Below the pieces are notes generated by a model. That model searched no databases. It was not told where the DNA came from and was given only the letters and a program-made list of their open reading frames with translations. This document shows positions 52,003 through 60,649 of a DNA stretch of 64,000 bases, one piece after another. The position numbers and the translations under genes were made by a program. How positions within the stretch are numbered: the first letter of the stretch is position 1; each line of letters begins with the position of its first letter. The DNA comes from Pseudokineococcus lusitanus (lineage in GTDB: Bacteria; Actinomycetota; Actinomycetes; Actinomycetales; Quadrisphaeraceae): positions 372,001 to 436,000 of the forward strand of contig NZ_RJKN01000003.1 of assembly GCF_003751265.1 (NCBI RefSeq). Direction: 5' to 3'.

Positions 52003-52918
52003 AGCGGATCCTCGGGTCGAGGACGGCGTAGAGGACGTCCACGACCAGGTTGAAGAAGATGAAGAAGAAGACGAGCAGCGTGACGATGCCGACGACGACG
52101 GCGCCCTCCTGGCGCGAGATCGCGTCGAAGACGGCGCGTCCGAGGCCCGGGATGTTGAAGACGGACTCCGTGATGATGGCACCGCCGAGAAGGCCGCCGA
52201 TGTCGGCCCCGATGAAGGTGACGACGGGGATGAGGCTGTTGCGCAGCGTGTGGCGCACGACGACCGTCCGGCGGTCGAGCCCCTTGGCCCGCGCCGTCCG
52301 GACGTAGTCGGCCCGCAGGCTGTCGGCCAGGCTCGTGCGCGTCAGCCGCGCCACGTAGGCCAGCGACGTCGCCGCGAGGATGAAGCCCGGCAGCAGGTAG
52401 CTGTAGAGGCCCTGCGTGATGCCCGCCACGGGGAAGAGCCCGAGCCGGACCGCGAGGGCGTACTGGCTGACGAAGCCGAGGACCAGGACCGGGATCGAGA
52501 CGACGAGCGTCGTCGTCACCAGGACGAGGTTGTCGAAGAACGAGCCGCGGCGGAGGCCGGCGAGCACGCCGGCCGCGATGCCGATGATGATCTCGAAGAC
52601 GATGGCCACCGCGGTGAGGGTTGCCGTCACCGGCAGGCGAGAGCTGATGGTGTCGAGCACCGGACGACCGGCGAAGTCGGTGCCGAAGTCGCCCTGCACG
52701 AGGCCGAGGACGTACTTGCCGTACTGGATGAGCAGGGGGTCGTCGAGGTTGAACTCGGCGCGGATCTGGGCCTGCACCGCCTCGGGCAGCGGGCGGTCGC
52801 CGCCCAGCGCCCGGACGGGGTCGCCGGGGAGCGCGTAGACCATGGCGAAGATGAGCAGCGATGCCCCGATGAGCACCGGGATGGTCAGGAGAAGTCGGCG
52901 CGCGACGTAGCGGCCCAC
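51995..52918 (-). CDS. dppB: Peptide ABC transporter permease, B subunit
   Basis: 307 residues, six membrane segments; GRYVARRLLLTIPVLIGASLLIFAMVYALPGDP is the standard DppB N terminus. The EAA loop is DYVRTARAKGLDRRTVVVRHTLRNS. GTG 52918 has GAGGAGGG about 4 bases upstream. It follows dppA after 153 bases that contain a strong hairpin, so permease expression is probably lower than that of the binding protein. Confidence 0.93.
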   Translation of the reverse strand: MGRYVARRLLLTIPVLIGASLLIFAMVYALPGDPVRALGGDRPLPEAVQAQIRAEFNLDDPLLIQYGKYVLGLVQGDFGTDFAGRPVLDTISSRLPVTATLTAVAIVFEIIIGIAAGVLAGLRRGSFFDNLVLVTTTLVVSIPVLVLGFVSQYALAVRLGLFPVAGITQGLYSYLLPGFILAATSLAYVARLTRTSLADSLRADYVRTARAKGLDRRTVVVRHTLRNSLIPVVTFIGADIGGLLGGAIITESVFNIPGLGRAVFDAISRQEGAVVVGIVTLLVFFFIFFNLVVDVLYAVLDPRIRYE

Positions 52919-53001
52919 GGTCCCTCCTCAGGTCGGGCGACGGCGCGGGCGCCGTCGCGCAGGGACGTACCGCCACCGTCCGGGGACGTCGTCGTCCCCA
53001 G

Positions 53002-53048
53002 CACGAGGGGTGCGGACCTCCCCGGCAGGGAGGTCCGCACCCCTCGTG
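53002..53048 (-). terminator. Strong hairpin between dppA and dppB
   Basis: Perfect 21-bp arms (53002-53022 and 53028-53048), loop CGGCA, 23 bases after the dppA stop. It probably ends most transcripts or protects the dppA message 3' end, letting a minor part continue into dppBCDF. Confidence 0.8.
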
Positions 53049-53071
53049 GCGGAGCGGTAGGACAGTACCCG

Positions 53072-54742
53072 TCAGCCGTTGACCGTCACGTCGGCGGCGT
53101 TGACCCGGGTGAAGACGCTCACCGAGACGTCGCCCACGTTCTCCGACCAGACGAACTGCTCCAGGCCGAAAAACATCGGGATGATCGGCATGTCCTCGAG
53201 GAGGATGTCCTCGGCCGCGTTGTACGAGGCCACGGCCTCCTCCGGGCTCGCCGCCTGGTTGCCCTCGGCGATCGCCGCGTCGAAGTCCGGGTTCACGTAG
53301 AAGGCCGTGTTCGAGCCGTTCGGGGGCAGGGCCGCCTCCGAGTACAGCGGCTCGAGGTAGTTCTGCGCGCTCGGGTAGTCCATGACCCAGCCGAGGCGGA
53401 ACGGGCCGGTGAAGCCCTTCTCGTCGGCGAGGGGCAGGTACTGCGAGAAGTCGAACTCACCGCGGAGGGTGTAGTCGACGCCGAGGTTCTCGCGGAGCTG
53501 GTTGCCGACGGCCTGGACCCAGGCGTCGTGGCCGGCGCCGGAGTTGAACCACAGCTCGACGGGCTGGCTGCGGTCGAAGCCCGCCTCGTCCAGCTTGGCG
53601 TTGGCCGCCTCGACGTCCAGCTCGCAGTAGGTGCAGGCGCCCTCGCGGTACCCGTCGACGACGGGGGCGACGGCGGCGTCCGCCGCCGTGCGCGTGCCCT
53701 GGAAGATCGCGTCGACGATGGCGTCGCGGTCGATCGCCTGCGAGAAGGCCTGGCGGACCAGGGGGTCGGAGTAGCGCTCGTCGTACGTGGGGAAGCCCAT
53801 GTACGTGAAGGAGCTGGACTCGGCCTCGTCGAAGCGGTCGCCGAACTCGTCCTGCGCCGTGGCGATGGCGTCGGGCGGGATGGGCGCGACGACGTCGAGG
53901 TTACCGGCCTGCACGTCCGAGTAGGCCGTGTTGATGTCCGTGTACACCCGGAACTCGACGCCGCCGGACTTGGCCGGCTCGCCGGCGTAGTCGTCGTAGC
54001 GGGTCGTCGTGATGCCGACGCCCTGCTGGAACGGGTCGGAGGCCTGGAACGGGCCGTTGCCGATGGGGGCGGCGGACGCGCCCGCCTCGGGGTCGGCGAG
54101 GAAGGTCTCGGACAGCGGGTAGAAGGCCGTGTAGCCCACCGTCGTCGGGAAGATGGAGAAGGGCTCGGTGAGCTTCACCGTGAAGGTCGTGTCGTCGACG
54201 ACCGTGAGGCCGGACATCTCCGTGGCCGTGGGCTCGGCGACGACGTTGCCGTCGGCGTCCGTCTCGGCCTGGAGGGCGTCGTAGCCCTCGATGTTGGCGA
54301 AGAAGTAGGAGCCGCCCTGCGCGTTGGTCGACAGCGCCGTGTAGTTCCACGCGTCGACGAAGCTGCTGGCCGTCACGGCCGAGCCGTCGTGGAAGGTCCA
54401 CCCGTCGTTGAGCGTGACCGTCCAGGTGATGTTGTCGTCGGACTCGATCGACTCCGCGACGCCGGTGTACTCGACCTCACCGGTGTCCGAGTACTCGACG
54501 AGACCCGTCCAGAGCGAGTCGACGACCTGGCCGCCCTCGGTCTCCGACGTGTTGCCGGGGACGAGCGGGTTCTCGGGCTCGCCGATGTACATGCTCCACG
54601 TGCCGTCCGGGTTGCCGGCGGCGCCGTCGCCACCGCCCCCGCCGGAGCCCTCGTCGCTGCTGCCGCCGCCGCAGGCGCTGAGGGCGAAGATGCCGGCCGT
54701 GGCGACCGCCAGCGCTCGCGTGGTCCGTGTGGGGACACGCAT
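53072..54742 (-). CDS. dppA: Peptide ABC transporter substrate-binding lipoprotein
   Basis: 556 residues, SBP_bac_5 family. Lipoprotein signal with lipobox LSAC (Cys24), followed by a Gly/Ser/Asp-rich linker. The family signature region is TGLVEYSDTGEVEYTGVAESIESDDNITW and FHDGSAVTASSFVDAWNY; YTDINTAYSDVQAGNLDV and MGFPTYDERYSDPLVRQAFS are further conserved blocks. It sits outside the membrane and delivers short peptides to DppB-DppC. ATG 54742 has GAGGAGG 8 bases upstream. First gene of dppABCDF; the promoter is somewhere in the AT-richer 54743-54900 region. Peptide specificity cannot be seen. Confidence 0.93.
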   Translation of the reverse strand: MRVPTRTTRALAVATAGIFALSACGGGSSDEGSGGGGGDGAAGNPDGTWSMYIGEPENPLVPGNTSETEGGQVVDSLWTGLVEYSDTGEVEYTGVAESIESDDNITWTVTLNDGWTFHDGSAVTASSFVDAWNYTALSTNAQGGSYFFANIEGYDALQAETDADGNVVAEPTATEMSGLTVVDDTTFTVKLTEPFSIFPTTVGYTAFYPLSETFLADPEAGASAAPIGNGPFQASDPFQQGVGITTTRYDDYAGEPAKSGGVEFRVYTDINTAYSDVQAGNLDVVAPIPPDAIATAQDEFGDRFDEAESSSFTYMGFPTYDERYSDPLVRQAFSQAIDRDAIVDAIFQGTRTAADAAVAPVVDGYREGACTYCELDVEAANAKLDEAGFDRSQPVELWFNSGAGHDAWVQAVGNQLRENLGVDYTLRGEFDFSQYLPLADEKGFTGPFRLGWVMDYPSAQNYLEPLYSEAALPPNGSNTAFYVNPDFDAAIAEGNQAASPEEAVASYNAAEDILLEDMPIIPMFFGLEQFVWSENVGDVSVSVFTRVNAADVTVNG

Positions 54743-55004
54743 GGGAGTTCCTCCTCGTGGGTGGGTAGACGCCGCGGGCGCGCTCGGCGTCCTTGGCTGG
54801 GGAGGACGATAAGCACCCTGGGGGCACGAGCAGAACACCGCACCCCGTACCCGCACGGATGAGACCAGACCGCAACATGGCCGTGACACGTCACCGGGAG
54901 GTCGCCGGGGAGCCACCCGGACGGCGTCGGGGAGCTGCCTGGGCGCCGTCTGTGACGGTGCAGGAGACCCGTCCGGGACGGTCGACGCCCGGTGCGTGAG
55001 CTGC
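54743..55004. promoter_or_regulatory. dppA upstream region
   Basis: 262 bases with no gene. It contains the dppA ribosome-binding site, a GTGAC-AC-GTCAC inverted repeat at 54883-54894 and relatively AT-rich sequence near 54800-54880. A -10 cannot be fixed. The lowest-GC stretch in the right half of the window. Confidence 0.45.
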
Positions 55005-56306
55005 TCAGGAGACGGGAGGCCGGTGCTCCTCGACGGAGTTCGCGGGCTCGTCGCCGCCCCGGCCGAGGCGGCGTGCCCTGACCTTGTCGGCACGGGCGAG
55101 GAGCCCCTCCTCCCGACGCTCCCTCAGCTGCTCCCGTAGGGACCGGGCGTGACCCGCCACGGCGTCGCGGGCGCCCCCGGCCAGCTCGCCCGCGTCGTCG
55201 ACGAGGGCGCGAGCGGCGGAGCCCCACGAGACCGCCTCCAGCAGCGACCCTCCGAGCAGCTCCAGGTCGGCGTGGGTGGCGAAGTCGGCGACGCTGCGGT
55301 TGACGTCGTTGGCCCCCCGCGTCACCTGCTGGGCGCTGAAGGGGTTGGCGACCCGGTCGACGTTGCGCAGCACCGCGCTGTCGCGGACCGACGTGAGGAC
55401 GGCCTCGAGCCCACGGCCGACCCGACGGGCGCGCTCTGCCCTGGCCGCCCTGATCCCCTGGTGGTGGGCGTCGAGCTGCGCGGGCTCCGCGTCGGCGACC
55501 CTGGCCAGCTCGAGCACGTACTGCCGGTCCTGCAACGCCATGGCCCGTGCCAGGACGCCGAGCCAGAAGACGACCTCGGTCTGCGCGTCCTTGAGGGCCC
55601 GCGCGGCCGCGTCGGTGTCCCCGACGTGGCGGCGCACCCGGTCCGCCAGGTCGTCGAGCTGTGCGACGGCCTCTGCCTGCATCGTCTGGAGGGCGAGGGT
55701 GTTGGCCTGCACCTTGGACCAGGTCACCGACGAGACGGTGCCGGTCTCCGTGTAGATGGCGTGGGCCTCCTCGAGGGCGAGCGTCACGCCGCCGAGCTGC
55801 CCCGTCACCTTGAGCTTGCGCTGCTGGAGGAGGCGGTCGAGCTTGGCGTCGATGACCTCGAGGTACTCGGTGATGTCGTCGAGCGCGGCCTCGAGGGCGG
55901 CCTGCGTCGCGAGGGCGGCGAGGGCGGCCGGCGCGGCGGGGGTGAGGAGTGCGGCCTTGTCGAACGTCAGGTGCTTGAGGATGCGGCCCCGGTCATCCCG
56001 GACGACGCCCGCCGCCACCTGGCGGATCCCCGCCTTGTCGAGGTAGTCGACCGACTCCTTCGTCAGCTTCACCCATCGGCCGCTCGCCGCCCCCACCTGG
56101 GAGGCGACGCCCAGCGCCTGCCCGGCGAGCACGAGCGTGCGGCTCGCGACCTTGCGCGGCCGCACCCCCTCGTGACGGTCGAGGGCGGCGAGCGCCCTCT
56201 CCGGGCCGAGGAGGAGCAGCCCCCCGTCGGCCTCGATCACCGTGATGCCCCCGCCGGCGTCCGTCGCGCTCGTGGAGCGACTCTGCCAGTGCGCTTCCCG
56301 TCGCAC
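55005..56306 (-). CDS. Hypothetical helical protein, unrecognised
   Basis: 433 residues, no signal peptide or certain membrane helix. The N-terminal 60 residues are beta-like (GGITVIEADGGLLLLGPERALAAL) and the rest is predicted by eye to be mostly helix, with a heptad-like core (DDITEYLEVIDAKLDRLLQQ, residues about 141-160) and VTWSKVQANTLALQTMQAEAV. I do not recognise the family. Its codons differ from the neighbours: CTA, AGG, CGT and GCA appear close together near the C terminus, rare elsewhere. It starts 37 bases after ychF on the same strand without a ribosome-binding site; GTG 56240 is an alternative start. Possibly acquired; role unknown. Confidence 0.65.
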   Translation of the reverse strand: MRREAHWQSRSTSATDAGGGITVIEADGGLLLLGPERALAALDRHEGVRPRKVASRTLVLAGQALGVASQVGAASGRWVKLTKESVDYLDKAGIRQVAAGVVRDDRGRILKHLTFDKAALLTPAAPAALAALATQAALEAALDDITEYLEVIDAKLDRLLQQRKLKVTGQLGGVTLALEEAHAIYTETGTVSSVTWSKVQANTLALQTMQAEAVAQLDDLADRVRRHVGDTDAAARALKDAQTEVVFWLGVLARAMALQDRQYVLELARVADAEPAQLDAHHQGIRAARAERARRVGRGLEAVLTSVRDSAVLRNVDRVANPFSAQQVTRGANDVNRSVADFATHADLELLGGSLLEAVSWGSAARALVDDAGELAGGARDAVAGHARSLREQLRERREEGLLARADKVRARRLGRGGDEPANSVEEHRPPVS

Positions 56307-56343
56307 GGCCGAACGGCACGGTCGAGCGGCGGGAGGCGCTGCA

Positions 56344-57429
56344 TCAGACGTTGAAGCGGAACTCCACGACGTCGCCGTCCGCCATGACGTAGTCCTTGCC
56401 CTCGATGCGGACCTTGCCGCGGGACTTCGCCTCCGCGTGCGAGCCGGCGTCGACGAGGTCGTCGAAGGACACGACCTCGGCCTTGATGAAGCCGCGCTGG
56501 AAGTCGGTGTGGATGACGCCCGCCGCCTGCGGGGCGGTCCAGCCCCGGCGGATGGTCCAGGCGCGCGACTCCTTGGGGCCGGTCGTGAGGTAGGTCTGCA
56601 GGCCGAGGGTCGAGAAGCCGACGCGGGCGAGCTGGTCGAGGCCCGACTCGGTCTGGCCGGTCGAGGCGAGCATCTCGGCGGCGTCCTCGGGCTCGAGCTC
56701 GACGAGCTCGGACTCGACCGCGGCGTCGAGGAAGACGCAGCCGGCGGGGGCGACGAGCGCCTCGAGCTCGGCGCGGCGGGCCGTGTCGCCCAGCCCGGCC
56801 TCGTCGGTGTTGAAGACGTAGACGAAGGGCTTGGACGTCAGCAGCGTCAGCTCGGAGAGCAGCGCCAGGTCGACGCCGGCGGCGGTGGCGCCCTGGAAGA
56901 GCGTCGTCCCGCGCTCGAGCACCGCGATCGCGCCCTGGACGGCGGCGAGGACGGCCGGGTCGGCGCGCTTGCCCTTGACGTCCTTCTCCAGCCGCGGCAC
57001 CGCCTTCTCCAGCGTCTGGAGGTCGGCGAGGACGAGCTCGGTGGCCACGGTGTCGATGTCCGCGGCCGGGTCGACGCGCCCGTCGACGTGGACCACGTCG
57101 GGGTCGGAGAAGACCCGGACGACCTGGCAGATGGCGTCCGCCTCGCGGATCGTCGCGAGGAACTGGTTGCCCAGGCCCTCGCCCTCGCTGGCGCCCTTGA
57201 CGATCCCGGCGATGTCGACGAAGGAGACCGTGGCCGGCACGACCTTCTCGCTGCCGGAGATGCCCGCGAGCACGTCGAGGCGCCGGTCCGGCAGCGGCAC
57301 GACGCCGACGTTGGGCTCGATCGTCGCGAACGGGTAGTTCGCCGCGAGCACGTCGTTGCGGGTGAGGGCGTTGAAGAGGGTGGACTTGCCGACGTTGGGC
57401 AGTCCGACGATGCCGAGGGTGAGCGCCAC
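56344..57429 (-). CDS. ychF: YchF/OLA1-type P-loop ATPase
   Basis: 361 residues, length as usual. G1 GIVGLPNVGKSTLFNAL at the N terminus, the Obg-type G2/G3 region DIAGIVKGASEGEGLGNQFL, and the G4 variant VFNTDE (NxxE in place of NKxD), which makes this family prefer ATP over GTP. A TGS domain closes the C terminus (WTIRRGWTAPQAAGVIHTDFQRGF, KDYVMADGDVVEFRF). It binds ribosomes and influences stress translation. GTG 57429 lies 9 bases after TAGGGT, nearly leaderless. Secure. Confidence 0.95.
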   Translation of the reverse strand: MALTLGIVGLPNVGKSTLFNALTRNDVLAANYPFATIEPNVGVVPLPDRRLDVLAGISGSEKVVPATVSFVDIAGIVKGASEGEGLGNQFLATIREADAICQVVRVFSDPDVVHVDGRVDPAADIDTVATELVLADLQTLEKAVPRLEKDVKGKRADPAVLAAVQGAIAVLERGTTLFQGATAAGVDLALLSELTLLTSKPFVYVFNTDEAGLGDTARRAELEALVAPAGCVFLDAAVESELVELEPEDAAEMLASTGQTESGLDQLARVGFSTLGLQTYLTTGPKESRAWTIRRGWTAPQAAGVIHTDFQRGFIKAEVVSFDDLVDAGSHAEAKSRGKVRIEGKDYVMADGDVVEFRFNV

Positions 57430-57438
57430 GGGAACGAG

Positions 57439-57444
57439 ACCCTA
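57439..57444 (-). promoter_or_regulatory. -10 hexamer of ychF, overlapping the methyltransferase stop codon
   Basis: TAGGGT on the minus strand, 9 bases before GTG 57429. Its first three bases are the TAG stop of the upstream methyltransferase gene. Confidence 0.5.
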
Positions 57445-58089
57445 CGCGGGGCGGGAGGGTGGCACCGGCCCCGCGCCCGCCGAGCCCGGTCCCGCGGGGC
57501 GCCGGTGCACCTGGACGCTGTACGCGTCGCCCGGCGCGGCGGGCGCCCCGTCCCAGCCCGCCCACGCCTGCACGGGCTCGAGGCCCGCGGCGGCGCACCA
57601 CCGCGCCAGGTCGCCGGGCGCCACGTGCCGGTCCGCCGCGAAGCCGGCGACGAGGATCCCGCCGGGCACGAGCCGGCCGGCCAGCCGGGCCACGACGTCG
57701 GCCTCCGTCCCGGGCGTGAGGTAGACGACGACGTTGCCGGCGAGCACGACGGCGTCGAACGGCGCGCCGAGCTCCTCCGCCGTGAGGGCGAGTAGGTCGC
57801 CGTCCACCCACCGCAGGTGCGGGGCGGCGCGGCGGGCCTCCGCGAGCATCGAGGCGTCGAGGTCCGCGCCCGTGGTCCGGTGCCCGCGCCGCGCCAGCTC
57901 GACGGCGACCCGCCCCGTCCCGCAGCCGGCGTCGAGCACGCGGGCGCCCGGCGGCAGGAGCCTGTCGACGAGGGTGGCTTCGCCGTGGACGTCTTCCCCC
58001 GCCGACGCGAGGTCCGCGAAGCGCTGCGCGTACTGCGCGCCGGTCGTCCCGCCCGTCTCGGCGAGCCAGCGGTTCTCGGGCGTGCTCAT
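57442..58089 (-). CDS. Class I SAM-dependent methyltransferase
   Basis: 215 residues. Motif I VLDAGCGTGRVAVELARRG (about 51-69), motif II TTGADLDASMLAEARR and motif IV FDAVVLAGNVVVYLTPG are clear; the target-binding half has no marker, so substrate is unknown. Size fits methyltransferases of the Methyltransf_25 group. ATG 58089 follows GAGCAT by 6 bases. It is divergent from rmuC; three 13-base direct repeats lie in the shared spacer. Its TAG stop is part of the ychF promoter. Confidence 0.88.
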   Translation of the reverse strand: MSTPENRWLAETGGTTGAQYAQRFADLASAGEDVHGEATLVDRLLPPGARVLDAGCGTGRVAVELARRGHRTTGADLDASMLAEARRAAPHLRWVDGDLLALTAEELGAPFDAVVLAGNVVVYLTPGTEADVVARLAGRLVPGGILVAGFAADRHVAPGDLARWCAAAGLEPVQAWAGWDGAPAAPGDAYSVQVHRRPAGPGSAGAGPVPPSRPA

Positions 58090-58164
58090 CCCGCGATGCT
58101 CCCAGGCCGCGGGGATGCTCCCGCCCGCCGCCGCCCGGGCGCCCCGGGCCCGCTGCCGGGGGTG

Positions 58165-58203
58165 GCTGTCGGGCGTGGTTGTCGGGCGTAGTTGTCGGGG
58201 GTG
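58165..58203. repeat. Three tandem 13-base direct repeats
   Basis: Units 58165-58177, 58178-58190 and 58191-58203, consensus G(C/T)TGTCGGGCGTG with one or two changes each. They lie in the spacer between the divergent methyltransferase and rmuC genes. Confidence 0.8.
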
Positions 58204-58221
58204 CCTGCCAGGCTCCGCGGC

Positions 58222-59469
58222 ATGGAGACCGCGGGCCTGCTCGTCGTCGTGCTCGTGCCGCTCGTCGTGGTCCTCGCCGTCGGCGCGGCCGCGGCGGTGC
58301 TGGGGCACCGGGCGGGCGTCCGCCGGGGCGCCGCGGACGCGGCGGCGGCACGACGGGACGACGAGCTGGCGCTCGTGCGCGTCACGGCGGAGCGGGACGC
58401 GGCCCTCGCCCGCACCCGCACGCTGGAGGAGTCACGGGCCGACGACCACGACCTCGCGCTCGGGCTCGCCCCGCTGACGAGCGGGCTGGCCCGCGTCGAG
58501 CGCACCGTCGGCGTCCTCGAGACCGAGCGCGCCGCGCAGGTCGGGCGCCTCGAGGCGCAGCTCGAGGAGGTGCGGCGCGCGGGCGAGGCGCTGCGCGTCG
58601 AGACGGGGGCGCTGGCCGGCGCGCTGCGCAGCCCCACCGCCCGCGGCGCCTGGGGCGAGGTGCAGCTGAGGCGCGTCGTCGAGCACGCGGGCATGCTCGA
58701 CCGCGTCGACGTCGAGCGGCAGGTGACGGCGCCGGGCCCGGAGGGCAGGCCCGTGCGGCCCGACGCCGTCGTCCGGCTGCCGGGCGGGAAGAGCGTCGTC
58801 GTGGACGCCAAGGCCCCGCTGGCGTCGTTCCTCGAGTCCGCGGCCGCCACCCGCGAGGGGGAGGACCCGGCCGCGGCGGCCCGGCGCCGGCAGGCCGCGG
58901 CGACGGCGCACGCCCGGGCGCTGCGCGGGCACGTCGACGCGCTGGCCGCCAAGCGGTACTGGGAGGCCTTCGAGCCGTCCCCCGAGATGGTCGTCTGCTT
59001 CGTGCCCGGCGAGTCCTTCCTCGCCGCCGCCTGCGAGGCCGACCCGGCGCTGCTCGAGCACGCCATGGGCCGCGGCGTCGTGCTGGCGACGCCGACGACG
59101 CTGCTCGCGCTCCTGCGCACGGTGGCCGCCACCTGGCAGCAGGACGCGCTCGCCGGCAGCGCCCGGGCGCTCCTGGAGACGGGCCGCGAGCTGCACCGCC
59201 GGCTCGGCGGCCTCGGCCGGGGCGCCGGCGCGCTCGGCCGGTCGCTCCACCGCGCGGTCGAGGACTACAACGGCCTCGTCGGCACCCTGGAGCGGCGCGT
59301 GCTCGTCTCGGCCCGGCGGCTCGCCGAGCTCGGCGTCGTCGACGACGACCTGCCGCCCGTCGAGCCGCTCGTCGACAGCCCCCGGCCGCTGACGGCGCCC
59401 GAGCTGGTGGCGGACCTGCCGCAGGAGCGACGGCCGGACGACGGCGGGCCCGTGGACCGCACCGCCTGA
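58222..59469 (+). CDS. rmuC: RmuC-family DNA recombination-limiting protein
   Basis: 415 residues. An N-terminal membrane helix (GLLVVVLVPLVVVLAVGAAAAVLG, about 5-28), a coiled-coil region (about 45-130) and the RmuC nuclease-like domain (about 130-345): ARGAWGEVQLRRVVEHAGM, RPDAVVRLPGGKSVVVDAKAPL (the D..K catalytic-like core) and ATPTTLLALLRTVAATWQQ. In E. coli RmuC limits inversion at short inverted repeats. ATG 58222 follows CAGGCT by 7 bases. The 13-base repeats upstream may regulate it. Strong family call. Confidence 0.92.
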   Translation: METAGLLVVVLVPLVVVLAVGAAAAVLGHRAGVRRGAADAAAARRDDELALVRVTAERDAALARTRTLEESRADDHDLALGLAPLTSGLARVERTVGVLETERAAQVGRLEAQLEEVRRAGEALRVETGALAGALRSPTARGAWGEVQLRRVVEHAGMLDRVDVERQVTAPGPEGRPVRPDAVVRLPGGKSVVVDAKAPLASFLESAAATREGEDPAAAARRRQAAATAHARALRGHVDALAAKRYWEAFEPSPEMVVCFVPGESFLAAACEADPALLEHAMGRGVVLATPTTLLALLRTVAATWQQDALAGSARALLETGRELHRRLGGLGRGAGALGRSLHRAVEDYNGLVGTLERRVLVSARRLAELGVVDDDLPPVEPLVDSPRPLTAPELVADLPQERRPDDGGPVDRTA

Positions 59470-59504
59470 CCCGCGGCCCCGGCCCCGGGGGACGGCGCCG
59501 CGGG
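59470..59504. terminator. Hairpin between converging rmuC and ispH
   Basis: 8-bp arms (59470-59477 and 59497-59504) enclose a smaller CCCC-GGGG stem. It lies in the 43-base gap between two stops. Confidence 0.4.
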
Positions 59505-59512
59505 CGGGCGGG

Positions 59513-60538
59513 TCAGTGCTGGGCGGCCTTCGCCGCCGCGGCGGCCGAGGCGGCCTTGAGGTCCGCCCGCAGCTCGCGCGGGAGCGAGAAGAGCAGGTCC
59601 TCGCTCGCGGTGCGGACCTCCTCGACGTCGCCGAAGCCGCGCTCGGCGAGCCAGGCGAGGACGTCGGTGACGAGGATCTCCGGCACCGAGGCGCCCGAGG
59701 TCACGCCGACGGTGCGCACGCCCTCGAGCCAGGCCTCGTCGAGCTCGTCCTTGTGGTCGACCCGGTAGGAGGCCTTCGCGCCGTGCTGCAGCGCGACCTC
59801 GACGAGCCGGACGGAGTTGGAGGAGTTGGCCGAGCCCACGACGACGACGAGGTCCGACTGGGGCGCGATCTTCTTCACCGCCACCTGGCGGTTCTGCGTG
59901 GCGTAGCAGATGTCGTCGCTGGGCGGGTCCTGCAGCGTGGGGAAGCGCTCCTTGAGGCGCTCGACCGTCTGCATCGTCTCGTCGACCGACAGCGTCGTCT
60001 GGCTGAGCCAGACGACCTTCTCCGGGTCGCGCACCGTCACGGCGTCGACGGACTCGGGGCCGTCGACGAGCTGGACGTGCTCCGGCGCCTCGCCGGCCGT
60101 CCCCTCGACCTCCTCGTGGCCCTCGTGGCCGACGAGGAGGATGTCGTAGTCGTCCTTGGCGAAGCGGACGGCCTCGCGGTGCACCTTGGTGACGAGGGGG
60201 CACGTCGCGTCGATCGTCTTGAGGCTGCGCTCGGCCGCCGCGGCGTGGACCGCCGGCGAGACGCCGTGCGCGGAGAAGACGACGGTGGCGCCCTCGGGCA
60301 CCTCGTCCGTCTCGTCGACGAAGACGGCGCCGCGCGCGGCCAGGGTCCGCACGACGTGCTTGTTGTGGACGATCTCCTTGCGCACGTACACGGGCGAGCC
60401 GTGCAGCTCGAGCGCCTTCTCCACCGCGACCACCGCGCGGTCCACCCCGGCGCAGTAGCCCCGGGGGGCCGCGAGGAGCACGCGGCGGCCCTCGCTGGTC
60501 GTCGGGCCGTCGGCGGGGGTCTCGGCGGGGTGGCTCAC
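59513..60538 (-). CDS. ispH: 4-hydroxy-3-methylbut-2-enyl diphosphate reductase
   Basis: 341 residues. It makes IPP and DMAPP in the last step of the MEP isoprenoid pathway, using a 4Fe-4S cluster. The three Cys ligands are in [28 protein letters not shown] and [14 protein letters not shown]; catalytic Glu in [11 protein letters not shown]; the substrate His pair in HNKHVV and [10 protein letters not shown]-terminal tail (about 315-341, Ala/Lys-rich) is extra. GTG 60538 is preceded by TACCAT ending 6 bases upstream. Divergent from xseA, the standard actinobacterial arrangement. Secure. Confidence 0.95.
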   Translation of the reverse strand: MSHPAETPADGPTTSEGRRVLLAAPRGYCAGVDRAVVAVEKALELHGSPVYVRKEIVHNKHVVRTLAARGAVFVDETDEVPEGATVVFSAHGVSPAVHAAAAERSLKTIDATCPLVTKVHREAVRFAKDDYDILLVGHEGHEEVEGTAGEAPEHVQLVDGPESVDAVTVRDPEKVVWLSQTTLSVDETMQTVERLKERFPTLQDPPSDDICYATQNRQVAVKKIAPQSDLVVVVGSANSSNSVRLVEVALQHGAKASYRVDHKDELDEAWLEGVRTVGVTSGASVPEILVTDVLAWLAERGFGDVEEVRTASEDLLFSLPRELRADLKAASAAAAAKAAQH

Positions 60539-60544
60539 CCCCCG

Positions 60545-60550
60545 ATGGTA
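60545..60550 (-). promoter_or_regulatory. -10 hexamer of ispH (leaderless)
   Basis: TACCAT on the minus strand, 6 bases before GTG 60538. Confidence 0.6.
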
Positions 60551-60614
60551 CGGCGGCGCTCCCGCCGTGGTCCCGGCCGGAGGCGCAGCCGTCGGGCCGG
60601 CCGGCCGGCTCGCC

Positions 60615-60620
60615 TAGGGT
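60615..60620 (+). promoter_or_regulatory. -10 hexamer of xseA
   Basis: TAGGGT, 29 bases before ATG 60650; a short leader with GGGGGGAC precedes the start. Confidence 0.5.
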
Positions 60621-60649
60621 CGACGGGTGCTGACGGCGGGGGGACGACG

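Noticed and set aside
58165-58203. CRISPR-like or DnaA-box reading of the 13-base repeats
   Set aside because: Units are contiguous with no spacers, and TTGTCGGGC does not match the actinobacterial DnaA box TTGTCCACA.
58179-59768. 529-codon frame over rmuC
   Set aside because: Overlaps rmuC completely in another frame; Arg/Ala/Gly-only composition of an out-of-frame reading.
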